DNA of 61,507 nucleotides from the NCBI GenBank assembly GCA_021813685.1, contig JAKAJS010000191.1:1-61507 (forward strand), read 5' to 3'. Under the pieces are notes generated by a model. The model saw only the letters and a program-made list of their open reading frames with translations. It made no database searches and was not told the origin of the DNA. Below are positions 9,201-16,584 of this stretch, one piece after another. The stretch is from Deltaproteobacteria bacterium. GTDB lineage: Bacteria > Desulfobacterota > Syntrophobacteria > Syntrophobacterales > Syntrophobacteraceae. Every line of letters begins with the position of its first letter. Positions within the stretch are counted from its first letter, which is position 1. A program made the position numbers and the translations under genes.

Positions 9201-11447
9201 CATCATTTCGTGAAGAATCGCGAGCCATCTTGCCTGCTGCGCCTCCGAAAGATTCAACCCGGCAATTTTTTCTTTCGCCTCCTCCAGGTTTTTCACCAGG
9301 ACTCTTCCCTGGAAGACCCGCGTGTGGTTTTCGTTTCGCTCCAGGAAATTGGCCCTCTCCAGCCAGGCTATCGCCGTTTTTACTTTCGTTTCGGCCATGG
9401 AATCGCCTTCCTCGAAGGCTTGCGCCTCCTCATCGCGAAGGATTTCCCCGGCCGTCAGCATCACATCTTCGGCGCCCTCCCGTCTGGCCCTTCGTATGGC
9501 GCGAAGGATCTGCGCAAGGTCCCTGCGGCTGAGTCTGGACCTCGCCCCCAGTCTGAATTGAGTCTCGATATCCTGTTCGTCGTACAAAAGAACGCACTTC
9601 GAATCCCGAAGGTCCCGGCCCGCTCTTCCCGCCTCCTGGATGTAGCTTTCGAGAGACCCCGGGATGTCTGCGTGCACGACGAGGCGCACATCCCCCTTAT
9701 CCACTCCCATCCCGAACGCGTTTGTGGCTGCAATCACCTGGATATCGCCCGAAAGAAACTCTTCCTGGACAAGATTTTTCACCGAAGGCTCGAGCCCCGC
9801 ATGGAAGGGCGCCGCCCGCCACCCCTGCATCGAGAGGAACCGTGCGGTCGACTCGGCGCCGTGTCTGGTGGCTACATACACGATGGCCCCGCCCGAGAGG
9901 TTTTCCGGCAAATGCTCGCCCAGGACCTCCTGGATGGTGGAAAGTTTTTCGCTCCGGCTGCACGTCCGCACTTCGAACTGAAGGTTTTCCCGCTCCAATC
10001 CGCCTTCGAAAACCAGAAGATTCTGGCCGACTTCACGTTGGAAAAAATCCGTTATTTCTTCCATTACGTCTTTTTTGGCGGTTGCCGTAAAGCAGTAGAC
10101 GGGGGCAATCGCCGTGTTCTGCTCCGCCGAGTATTCCCGAATGAATCTTCCGGCGTAGAGGTAATCGGGCCGGAAATCGTGTCCCCATTTCGACAGGCAA
10201 TGGGCTTCGTCGAAGACCCAGGCTCCGATTTCCCGCTGGCTGATAGCCTTTCGAAACGAAGCGTTGCGGAACTGTTCGGGGGCGACGTAGAGAAGGGCGA
10301 TATCCCCGCGGGCAGTTCGCTCCAAAACGTCGCCGCGCTCCGGGGGAGTGAGTAGCCCGTTCAGGGCCGCAGCGTATGGCGTCCCGGTCCTGGAGGCGAG
10401 GTTATCCACCTGGTCTTTCATGAGGGCTTGGAGAGGCGAGATGACGATGGTGAGCGCTCCCCGCCGGTAATGCCGCACGAGGGCGGGCAACTGGTAGCAG
10501 AGCGACTTGCCTCCGCCCGTCGGGAAAATGGCCAGAAGAGGACGGCCCTCGATGCCGTGCTCGACCACTTTCTGCTGGAGACTTTCGCCGTCGCCTGCAG
10601 CAGGCTTTGTGCGAAAATCCGAAAAATCGAAAAATCTTCTCAACTGCCGTGTCGAATCGTGAACGTCCCGGCACCAGGCGCAGTCGCCCTCCCCGCAGGG
10701 AATATCGCGGAGCTTTCCGACTATCCCGGTTATTTCCGGAAAACGCTTTCGTACCCACGGAGGCAGAACGGAATTGCCGCCCGCTACCCTGAGCCACGCG
10801 AGAACATAGGATAGCGCCGGGATATTTGCGGTTTGACTGGAGATTTCCTCCAGGGCTTTCCGGCACACCTGCCGGGAAACGTGTTCGGCAAATATTGCCC
10901 GGGCCTCGTCTTCTCCCAGATCCCTTGCGCCCAGTAATTGGAACAGTCTGCAGATTCCCCGAAATTCAGGCTTTGATCGGAAACAGGACAGATAAAAGGA
11001 AAGAATGTCTGAGCGTCCTTCGGCGGCCATGCGGGAAAACTTCTCCCACTGGTCCCGGAACACGGAAAGTGCGAGCCTCGAATCGGCCACGGGGTCGCTC
11101 ACCGCATCCCGTACGAGCTTGTAGTCCTTTACGAGACGGTGATAGGGATTTTCCGGAAACGCGAGCGGGGAGAGAAAAAGCGTGTCGATAACCGGCTTGT
11201 TATGCATGGTGAGCGCCGGACTGACTCTTTTGAGCAGAGGTAGATCGTGCTCGAGTACATTGTGGCCGAGCAAAAATTCCGCCCGCCCCGCAAACCGGTC
11301 GAGTTCTTCGAGGGCGGATTTAGCTTCAAATTTCTCTTTTCTGTCAAACACGGCCTCCCCGAGAATCGCACCGATCCTGTAAATCCTGTCGCCGCCCGCC
11401 TCCAGGTCAAAAACGGCGCATTCAGCTATAAATTCATCCAGTTCCAT
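6276..11447 (-). CDS. Giant DnaQ-like exonuclease / RecQ helicase / UvrD-type helicase fusion
   Basis: A 1,723-residue multidomain DNA enzyme. Residues 1-150 resemble a DEDD 3'-5' exonuclease: DLEA near residue 14, HNVLEHDLPLL around 62-72, and a DPVADSRLA motif around 118-126. A small Cys motif (CGEGDCAWC) lies near 251-259. A RecQ-type SF2 helicase follows with TGGGKS near 310, DEAH near 413 and AFGMGVDKGD plus QEAGRAGRD motifs. The C-terminal half is a UvrD/PcrA-type SF1 helicase with GPGSGKT near 1115, VDEYQD near 1237, GDDDQNIYAFRGS, VHGAKGLEF and FYVAMTRAKERL. The ATG at 11447 lacks a strong ribosome binding site; an ATG at 11510 is also possible. Related large RecQ-UvrD proteins exist in scattered bacteria. 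The role is presumably DNA repair or defence, unproven here. Confidence 0.9.
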   Translation of the reverse strand: MELDEFIAECAVFDLEAGGDRIYRIGAILGEAVFDRKEKFEAKSALEELDRFAGRAEFLLGHNVLEHDLPLLKRVSPALTMHNKPVIDTLFLSPLAFPENPYHRLVKDYKLVRDAVSDPVADSRLALSVFRDQWEKFSRMAAEGRSDILSFYLSCFRSKPEFRGICRLFQLLGARDLGEDEARAIFAEHVSRQVCRKALEEISSQTANIPALSYVLAWLRVAGGNSVLPPWVRKRFPEITGIVGKLRDIPCGEGDCAWCRDVHDSTRQLRRFFDFSDFRTKPAAGDGESLQQKVVEHGIEGRPLLAIFPTGGGKSLCYQLPALVRHYRRGALTIVISPLQALMKDQVDNLASRTGTPYAAALNGLLTPPERGDVLERTARGDIALLYVAPEQFRNASFRKAISQREIGAWVFDEAHCLSKWGHDFRPDYLYAGRFIREYSAEQNTAIAPVYCFTATAKKDVMEEITDFFQREVGQNLLVFEGGLERENLQFEVRTCSRSEKLSTIQEVLGEHLPENLSGGAIVYVATRHGAESTARFLSMQGWRAAPFHAGLEPSVKNLVQEEFLSGDIQVIAATNAFGMGVDKGDVRLVVHADIPGSLESYIQEAGRAGRDLRDSKCVLLYDEQDIETQFRLGARSRLSRRDLAQILRAIRRARREGAEDVMLTAGEILRDEEAQAFEEGDSMAETKVKTAIAWLERANFLERNENHTRVFQGRVLVKNLEEAKEKIAGLNLSEAQQARWLAILHEMMNARKDRAISADSLAELPEIEESGDRVKKSRNETSSQRVLRTLHDMAMARLIEKGIVLSAYVRYKVINPSHQVLEKACRLENEMLRLMREESPDAADSEWLELSLAKINSSLKAQNPECTIESLRLILKSISMDGLGFGGGKASLQYRHAYRDIYRVKLNRDWDSLIAIARKRHEIARLILETIFSKIPSDTTPSADLLVGFSSEELGASLKSHLFLSRSTDPLAAIDRGLLYLHEQRAIILQQGLAVFRQAMSIRVFPEESRRKYTKSDYEPLAHHYRERIFQVHGMNEYARLGAQEIGRALELVISYFTLGKVDFIRRYFPGKKEMLERATSRESYRKIVEDLANPSQTQIVSGDEHTNTLILAGPGSGKTKVIVHRCAYLLRVLRVNPESILIVCFNHSAAIELRRRLFELAGEDSAGVTVQTYHGIAMRLTGTSFSDLVEKGADQEQMFDSILTEAIEFLTGNKDLPGMEPDAVRERLLGRFRYILVDEYQDIDRKQYDLVSALAGRTEEDPDTRLTICAVGDDDQNIYAFRGSNVTFLVKFREDYDARVHYLTENYRSTRNIIDAANALISRNSDRMKTGHPLTINASRKSLPAGGKWEQLDPESRGRVQIIEVSGRLQQAAALLSELQRTAKLANDFRWSDIAILSKTRDNLHDVRALCEANGIPVARTFAGNSLPNLSRIREIASFLETCKLRRAEFLRATDLEALLEEMGAAKNHWWDLLRALLSSWKEETADSSLPVSALIDRIYEELAEARRDRRIGDGVFCSTVHGAKGLEFPHVFILDGNWGKHRSSEDREEERRLFYVAMTRAKERLSIFARRDTTNPFLLELDGDFAVRRRADAPPDRAEGLLGTRYQTLGMADLMLGYAGRLPENHPIHRRLGRLVAGSPLFIGKEGGQIFLYDSESRPVAKLSRKAHDFWAKRLGSIQSVTVLGMLQRKKEDEQQDFQASCRIGAWEIPWAEVVLKPGE

Positions 11448-11709
11448 AGAGTCTCTACAGCCAATCAATCCAGTGATGATGGGAAGATAACCTCCAACAG
11501 GATAGCGCACATCCTCACCCTAATCGGAAAAAAGTGCGGCTTTCATGAAGATGGAAACTACCTGGACTTCTTGCCTGCCACCCCGGCCGATACAAATTGT
11601 TACACATTGTTACCCTCCGGAGAAGTTCCGGGAAAGGCGCAGGTGTATCTATGGCATCGTTGCCTCGAGGTGCAACTGAATTGAGCGACTTGAATCAGGG
11701 AGATTGAAA

Positions 11710-12204
11710 ATGAACTGGACGAAAAGAAACTCTACGATTGTGATTGCGGTTTTTCTCATTGCATCGGCGGTTGGTGCCGGTAATGCACTTGCGGGTCCCC
11801 GCGGGCCGCATGGCAGATTCTTCCGCGATCCTTTGGCGAGGCTCATGTTGAGGCTCGATCTGACGGACGCCCAGAAGACCACGCTTGCCGGCATAGTCAA
11901 GCAGAACGAGGCGAACGCAAAAAGCATCGCAACCGGGTTCGCGAACGCGAGGGTGCAGTTGGCGAAAGATGTCCTTAACGGCAGCGGATCGAGCGTGATA
12001 GCTGCAGACTATCAGAATGTGGCGACCTACGCAGTGCAGGCTGCCCAGTTGAGGGCGCAGATTATGGCTCAGATGATCCCGACCTTGTCACCGGAGCAGA
12101 AAGCCAGACTCCAGAAGATACATGACAAAATCGGTTCCAACGTCAATACGGCTATAGCGATGCGATTCGAACACCTCGACAGGTGGATCGAAAGGCATCA
12201 GTAA
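11710..12204 (+). CDS. Spy/CpxP-like periplasmic LTXXQ protein
   Basis: A 164-residue exported protein. A signal peptide ends near AGNALA (about residue 26). The mature part is alpha-helical and charged, with the LTXXQ-type motifs LDLTDAQKTTLAGI and LSPEQKARLQKIHDKI that mark Spy/CpxP proteins, which act as periplasmic chaperones or metal/stress sensors. The ATG at 11710 has GGGAG upstream; a TTG two codons earlier is a weaker choice. It opens a plus-strand run of small exported proteins that leads into a two-component system, an arrangement like the CpxP-CpxRA envelope-stress module. Confidence 0.8.
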   Translation: MNWTKRNSTIVIAVFLIASAVGAGNALAGPRGPHGRFFRDPLARLMLRLDLTDAQKTTLAGIVKQNEANAKSIATGFANARVQLAKDVLNGSGSSVIAADYQNVATYAVQAAQLRAQIMAQMIPTLSPEQKARLQKIHDKIGSNVNTAIAMRFEHLDRWIERHQ

Positions 12205-12231
12205 ACGACTCTTGAGATTTCAATTGGATGA

Positions 12232-12251
12232 GGGCGGCGATTGGGCCGCCC
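12232..12251. repeat. Intercistronic GC hairpin
   Basis: GGGCGGC (12232-12238) pairs exactly with GCCGCCC (12245-12251) over a six-base loop. It lies between the stop of the Spy-like gene and the next start. There is no T-run, so it may stabilise the upstream mRNA or partly attenuate transcription. Confidence 0.55.
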
Positions 12252-12276
12252 CCACGGCCCGATGGAGGTACTAAAC

Positions 12277-12675
12277 ATGAAACGAGCATTCTCAAAGCAC
12301 CGGCTTGCGACTTGCTTTGCGGCAGCCGCCCTCATTTTTCTCCTTGCGCATAGCGCCGCGGCGCGAGGTTGGAGTGTAACCGGAAGGCACGGCAGAACTT
12401 ACAGCGGCAGTGTTACTCACTATAACAACGGAGGCGGCAATTTCGGGAGGACTGCGACCTATACGGGTCCGGGCGGCCGTACCTATTCGGCTTCGACCTC
12501 ACACTACAATAGCGGCAACGGAAATTTCGGGCGCACCAGGACCGTCAACGGGCCTGCCGGTACAACATCCAGGCAGTTCACCCAGACCAATAACGGCAAT
12601 GGCTCGTATACCCGCACGAGAACCTTGACCGAACCCGATGGTCAGACTTATAGCCGTTCACACACGATTTACTGA
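12277..12675 (+). CDS. Secreted Gly/Asn/Thr-rich repeat protein, unknown function
   Basis: A 132-residue protein that I do not recognise as a named family. It begins with a signal peptide (cleavage likely after AHSAAA). The mature part is built from imperfect repeats of about 30 residues: HYNNGGGNFGRTATYTGPGG, HYNSGNGNFGRTRTVNGPAG and a final NGNGSYTRTRTLTEPDG. The low-complexity, aromatic- and glycine-rich repeats suggest a cell-surface or periplasmic structural role, possibly a beta-rich fibre. The start at 12277 has GGAGGT seven bases upstream. It lies between the Spy-like and Cys-rich genes, apparently in one operon. Confidence 0.75.
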   Translation: MKRAFSKHRLATCFAAAALIFLLAHSAAARGWSVTGRHGRTYSGSVTHYNNGGGNFGRTATYTGPGGRTYSASTSHYNSGNGNFGRTRTVNGPAGTTSRQFTQTNNGNGSYTRTRTLTEPDGQTYSRSHTIY

Positions 12676-12719
12676 TGAGACTCAACTCTGAACTATCACA
12701 CGGAAAGGATTACTTGAAG

Positions 12720-12995
12720 ATGAACAGTTTCAGGAAAAGCCTCAAACTCTCCACCGCGGTTTTTCTCACTATGCTGGCTTTGGGCCCAGGCAGCGCTATA
12801 GCCGGCAATCCCGCCATGCGGGCCGCCTGGCAGGCGTGCCGGGCTGACCGCGCAAAGTTTTGCTCCGGGATCGAGCCGGGCGGAGGCCGTATCATCGCCT
12901 GCCTGCGGCAGAATTCCGATAAACTCTCGTCGGGTTGCCGGCAGGCTATGAGTGAAGCCCGAGCCGCTCGGCGGAATCGTTCTTCGGGTGAGTAG
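12720..12995 (+). CDS. Exported cysteine-rich repeat protein
   Basis: A 91-residue protein with a signal peptide (about 28 residues, ending SAIA). The mature region carries four cysteines spaced as in the Cys-rich repeat of eukaryotic Golgi GLG1 proteins, which also occurs in small bacterial periplasmic proteins: ACRADRAKFC, then about 16 residues, IACLRQN, then SSGCRQAM. The cysteines probably form disulfides in the periplasm. The start at 12720 has GGA upstream; an in-frame ATG at 12675 is less likely because it would precede the signal peptide by 15 residues. It lies in the same run as the Spy-like protein and CpxRA-like pair. Confidence 0.72.
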   Translation: MNSFRKSLKLSTAVFLTMLALGPGSAIAGNPAMRAAWQACRADRAKFCSGIEPGGGRIIACLRQNSDKLSSGCRQAMSEARAARRNRSSGE

Positions 12996-13022
12996 AGCCA
13001 AAGTGGCTTTTGAGATCGTGCG

Positions 13023-13046
13023 GGCCGCCCCACGCCAGGGGCGGCC
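13023..13046. repeat. Second intercistronic GC hairpin
   Basis: GGCCGCCCC (13023-13031) pairs perfectly with GGGGCGGCC (13038-13046) around a six-base loop, in the gap between the Cys-rich gene and the following small gene. No T-run follows. It resembles the hairpin at 12232-12251 in base content and placement. Confidence 0.6.
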
Positions 13047-13067
13047 GGCGTTGTGGAAGGAACCGGA

Positions 13068-13298
13068 ATGAAGAAGGAAGCCCCGCTGTTACGGCTTGGC
13101 ATGCGTTATCGATCCCAAATTCGAACTGTGTTACGGACGCTGTTTCGGATATCATGCTGGTCGGCTGTCGCATGGTTGGTTTGGAATCGGGTCCTGTCGA
13201 ATTTTTTCAATACCGGCGACGTCGGTCTCCTGTTGTCGCTCGGGATGGGATCTTTCCTGCATATAATGTCGATGATATTCCAGGATCTGGAAGCTTGA
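13068..13298 (+). CDS. Small membrane protein, unknown
   Basis: A 76-residue open frame I do not recognise. Two hydrophobic stretches (CWSAVAWLVWNRVL and GLLLSLGMGSFLHIMSMIF) suggest a two-pass membrane protein with a basic N-terminus. AAGGA lies upstream of the ATG at 13068, and the stop is only six bases before the response-regulator gene, which supports a real operon member. It could act as an accessory of the adjacent two-component system, but this is only position-based. Chance coding cannot be excluded. Confidence 0.5.
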   Translation: MKKEAPLLRLGMRYRSQIRTVLRTLFRISCWSAVAWLVWNRVLSNFFNTGDVGLLLSLGMGSFLHIMSMIFQDLEA

Positions 13299-13304
13299 TT
13301 TGCC

Positions 13305-14009
13305 ATGGGAAAAAAAGACCGAATTCTTGTTATCGATGACGATAAGAAGCTGAACGGGCTGCTGCGGGATTATCTTTCTCCGTTCGGGTTCGAAGTGCTT
13401 ACGGCTGTCAATCCCGAAGAGGGGCTGCGTTATCTCAAATCCCATGCCCCGGATCTCATCATTCTCGACGTCATGCTTCCGGACATGAACGGGTTTGAGC
13501 TGTGCAAAATCATCAGGGAAGATCAGACTGTTCCGATCATCATGCTCACGGCCAGAGGGGAAGTTACGGACCGTGTTGTGGGCCTTGAGCTCGGCGCCGA
13601 CGACTACCTGGCCAAACCCTTCGAGCCAAGAGAACTGGTCGCCCGGATTCAGGCCGTGCTGCGCCGGTCCGCCGATAACACCACTCCCAGAGTCCGCTCT
13701 TTCGGAAGACTCAGGATCGATGCGGGCAAACGAACCGCTTTCCTCGACGACAAGCCGCTTTCCCTCACTACCAATGAATTTGCCGCTCTTTCCCTTCTTG
13801 CCAGAAATGCCGGGAAAGTCCTCGACCGGGATCGGATACTGCAGGAACTGCGAGGAATCGACAGCGAAGCCTTCAATCGTTCGGTCGATATTACCGTCAG
13901 CCGCCTGCGCCAGAAACTGGGGGACGATTCCAAAACCCCCTTCTTCATAAAGACGGTTTGGGGCGTTGGGTATGCGTTTATTTCAGAGGATTTGCCCGAT
14001 GATCTTTGA
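13305..14009 (+). CDS. OmpR/PhoB-type response regulator (CpxR-like)
   Basis: A 234-residue two-domain transcription factor. The receiver domain (1-115) has the acidic pocket DDD at 11-13, phospho-acceptor Asp55 (ILDVMLPDMNG), Thr82 and Lys104 (AKPFEP). The C-terminal winged helix (about 128-228) shows the LTTNEFAALSLLARNAGKVLDR and VDITVSRLRQKLGDD signatures. The following kinase gene overlaps its end, so they are cognate partners. With the upstream Spy-like gene this resembles CpxPRA; expected targets are envelope-stress genes, probably including this operon. Confidence 0.93.
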   Translation: MGKKDRILVIDDDKKLNGLLRDYLSPFGFEVLTAVNPEEGLRYLKSHAPDLIILDVMLPDMNGFELCKIIREDQTVPIIMLTARGEVTDRVVGLELGADDYLAKPFEPRELVARIQAVLRRSADNTTPRVRSFGRLRIDAGKRTAFLDDKPLSLTTNEFAALSLLARNAGKVLDRDRILQELRGIDSEAFNRSVDITVSRLRQKLGDDSKTPFFIKTVWGVGYAFISEDLPDDL

Positions 14010-15312
14010 TCGGCTTCGCAGGGCGTTCCGCTCGATACATACCCGCCTTCTGCTGGTGATCCTTGTCTCCGGCCTGGGAATCCTGCTTTTGTTCCGGGTG
14101 GCCACGCTCGCGCATCGGACGATACTCGCGAACGCATTTCGCCTGAGACTCGCCAATTATGTTCAGTACGTGGTAAAGGATCTGGGGTCTCCGCCAGACT
14201 ATAACCGCGCGGTAAAAGTCGCGGCGCAGACCGATATGATCATCTATTACCTCTCGCCCGAGGTTCGCTGGGCTACACCCGGCCCGGTCCAGTGGCCTAC
14301 CGTCAGCTCCCGTTTCAAATTCCAAATAACCCCGTCCATCTGGGTCGAAAGATTTCGCCGGCACCGCTACCTGGTCTATGTGGTCGACGCAAACCACAGG
14401 TTTTTGTTCGAGATGTTGAAAGACCCGTCGAGCGACAAGCGTCTGGTTCAGGTAAACCTTGTCTTCCTGTTTTCTTTAATCGTGCTGCTGGTTGGATCTT
14501 TTGTCTGGATACGTCGAATCCTGGCTCCGCTTCTCCCGCTCTCCCGGGGGGTGCGCGAGCTTGGCGCGGGCAGTCTTTCGCACCGCGTTTCGATCGATCG
14601 TGCAGACGAACTGGGAGAGCTTGCCTCAGCCTTCAACAGCATGGCTGACCGCCTGCAGCACCTTATCGGCGCCAAGGACCGGCTGCTTTTGGACGTAAGC
14701 CATGAACTGCGCTCTCCTCTCACCCGGATGCGCCTGGCCCTGGAGATGTCTCCGGACGGCGCCCTGAAAGAATCGCTCTCCGAAGATATCGGTGAGATGG
14801 AGCGGATGGTGACGACGATTCTCGCCAACGCCCGGATGCAGAGCGGCAGTGAGACTCTGGAGCGTCAGACGGTGGACCTTGTCCTGCTTCTCCGCGAGGC
14901 CGTAGAACCCCTGAAAAGTCAAGCGCCGGGCGTTTGCTTCCGGGAAGCTCAGGAATCGATCGAGGCATTCCTCGACCCCGAGAAGACGAAGGCCGTCTTT
15001 CGAAATGTGGTCGGAAATGCGATCAAGTACTCACGGGAGACGAGCGGCCCGGTTGTCATCAGCGTTCGAGCCGGACCGGAATCGAACACCGTGGAAATCC
15101 GGGACGAAGGGATAGGAATCCCGGAACAGGATCTTCCTTTCGTCTTCGAGCCGTTCTACAGAGTGGACCCTTCCCGTTCCAAGGAGTCCGGCGGGTTCGG
15201 TTTGGGGCTGAGTCTTTGTAAAGCTATCATGGAAGCCCACCAGGGCTCGATTTCCATAGAAAGCTCTGCAGGAAAAGGAACCACCGTCCTGCTTCAGTTC
15301 CCCCGGAAGTGA
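13999..15312 (+). CDS. HAMP-domain sensor histidine kinase (CpxA-like)
   Basis: A 437-residue membrane kinase. TM1 is at about residues 14-33, followed by a periplasmic sensor of roughly 120 residues, TM2 around 155-174 and a HAMP linker (DELGELASAFNSMADRL). The HisKA domain has phospho-acceptor His235 in DVSHELRSPLTRMRLAL. The HATPase has N (VVGNAIKYS), G1 (DEGIGIP) and G2 (GFGLGLSLCKAI) boxes. The ATG at 13999 overlaps the end of the response regulator and has GAGGA upstream. It is the predicted partner of the CpxR-like regulator; the periplasmic ligand may be the Spy-like protein by analogy. Confidence 0.92.
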   Translation: MIFDRLRRAFRSIHTRLLLVILVSGLGILLLFRVATLAHRTILANAFRLRLANYVQYVVKDLGSPPDYNRAVKVAAQTDMIIYYLSPEVRWATPGPVQWPTVSSRFKFQITPSIWVERFRRHRYLVYVVDANHRFLFEMLKDPSSDKRLVQVNLVFLFSLIVLLVGSFVWIRRILAPLLPLSRGVRELGAGSLSHRVSIDRADELGELASAFNSMADRLQHLIGAKDRLLLDVSHELRSPLTRMRLALEMSPDGALKESLSEDIGEMERMVTTILANARMQSGSETLERQTVDLVLLLREAVEPLKSQAPGVCFREAQESIEAFLDPEKTKAVFRNVVGNAIKYSRETSGPVVISVRAGPESNTVEIRDEGIGIPEQDLPFVFEPFYRVDPSRSKESGGFGLGLSLCKAIMEAHQGSISIESSAGKGTTVLLQFPRK

Positions 15313-15477
15313 ACGGATCTGCTCTTCCGAAACTGATCCGCGCCTTTGGACGATACAAAGCCGGCGATATCCCGGAAACGCATTGGCGGAGGTGCATGCT
15401 TGCCGGAAATCCCGGATTTTTCCCGCTCTGCGGATTTTGCGGGACAGGTTGGCGGAATTGATATAGATGATCCACTC

Positions 15478-16584
15478 ATGAAGAGTTTTTCCGATCTAAA
15501 AAAAGAGTTGTTCAAGAACGCGAGCCGGCATATCCGCGAGACATGGCGTCCCGGAAGCGGCATGTCCCCGCCGCTGATCCTCAGGGCCGCCTCCGCCCTC
15601 TATGAAAAAGGGCTGCGCAAGGATCAGGAAAAGCTCCTTGCAAGGCGTAAAAAACTGCCGGTTCCGGTTATAAGCATTGGCAACCTCTCGGTCGGAGGCA
15701 CGGGGAAAACGCCCCTTACGATCTGGATGTGCCAATTCCTGCTCGAAATCGGGTATCATCCCGCCGTTCTCACCAGGGGATACGGGCGAAAGGAAAGAAG
15801 TCCCGGACGGGTGGAGGGTTCGCGCGAGGAGTCTCTTGCGGAGCTTTTCGGCGATGAGCCGGTAATGATGTCCGAATACCTGCCCGAAACGCCCGTATGG
15901 GTCGGAAGCGACCGGACAGCTTCCGGCGAGGCTGCTCTGGCGGGCGGAGACGTGGACATCCTCGTGCTCGATGACGGTTTCCAGCATCTCGCCCTCGACC
16001 GGGACCTGGATATCGTTCTGCTCGACTGCCGCAATCCGTTTGGAAACGGTCTGGTCCTGCCCGCGGGCCCGCTCCGCGAACCCGTTTCGCACCTGAAAAG
16101 GGCCGACGCTTTCGTGCTCACCCATGCGGAAGGAAGCCTCGCTCCGGCGCCCCTCCTGGAAAAACTCGAAACTCTTTTCCCTGCCATCCCGGCCTTTGCC
16201 TGCAGCCACCGGCTGCAGGGGATCAGGTTGGGCGGGGGAGGGCCTTTTCTTCCACCCGGAGACCTTTCAGGAAAAAGGGCGGTCGCCTTCGCCGGAATCG
16301 CCGCGCCCGAGTCTTTTTTCGACGACATGAAAAAGGCAGGGATCGAGATCGTTCGCTCCTTCGACTTTCCCGATCATCACCGGTACACCCCGGAAGATCT
16401 TCTGCAGGTCTTACAATCTGCATCGCAGTGCGGCGCCGCATTGATCCTGACCACAGCCAAAGATTCCATGCGCCTTCCCCCAATTTTAAGGCGCCTTTTC
16501 GCCGTGGCCGAAATCGGAATCGGTTTCGGACGCGACGATGACAATTTCCGCCGATTCCTCCGGGACAGAATCGGCGAAGAATAG
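15478..16584 (+). CDS. lpxK: Tetraacyldisaccharide 4'-kinase (LpxK)
   Basis: Phosphorylates the 4' position of the lipid A disaccharide precursor at the inner membrane. The P-loop is in ISIGNLSVGGTGKTP. Other LpxK markers are LTRGYGRK, GDEPVMMS, VLDDGFQHLALDRDLDIVLLD, LPAGPLREP and FPDHHRYTPEDL. With the ATG at 15478 the product is 368 residues, slightly longer than usual. A TTG at 15400, directly behind a good GGAGG, is an alternative start that would add 26 residues. It is 165 bases after the CpxA-like gene. Its presence shows the organism makes lipid A. Confidence 0.92.
   Translation: MKSFSDLKKELFKNASRHIRETWRPGSGMSPPLILRAASALYEKGLRKDQEKLLARRKKLPVPVISIGNLSVGGTGKTPLTIWMCQFLLEIGYHPAVLTRGYGRKERSPGRVEGSREESLAELFGDEPVMMSEYLPETPVWVGSDRTASGEAALAGGDVDILVLDDGFQHLALDRDLDIVLLDCRNPFGNGLVLPAGPLREPVSHLKRADAFVLTHAEGSLAPAPLLEKLETLFPAIPAFACSHRLQGIRLGGGGPFLPPGDLSGKRAVAFAGIAAPESFFDDMKKAGIEIVRSFDFPDHHRYTPEDLLQVLQSASQCGAALILTTAKDSMRLPPILRRLFAVAEIGIGFGRDDDNFRRFLRDRIGEE

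Noticed and set aside
9072..10355. A 427-codon plus-strand open frame opposite the RecQ-UvrD gene
   Set aside because: The minus strand encodes unmistakable helicase motifs here; the plus frame has no recognisable domain and is an antisense shadow of GC-rich codons.
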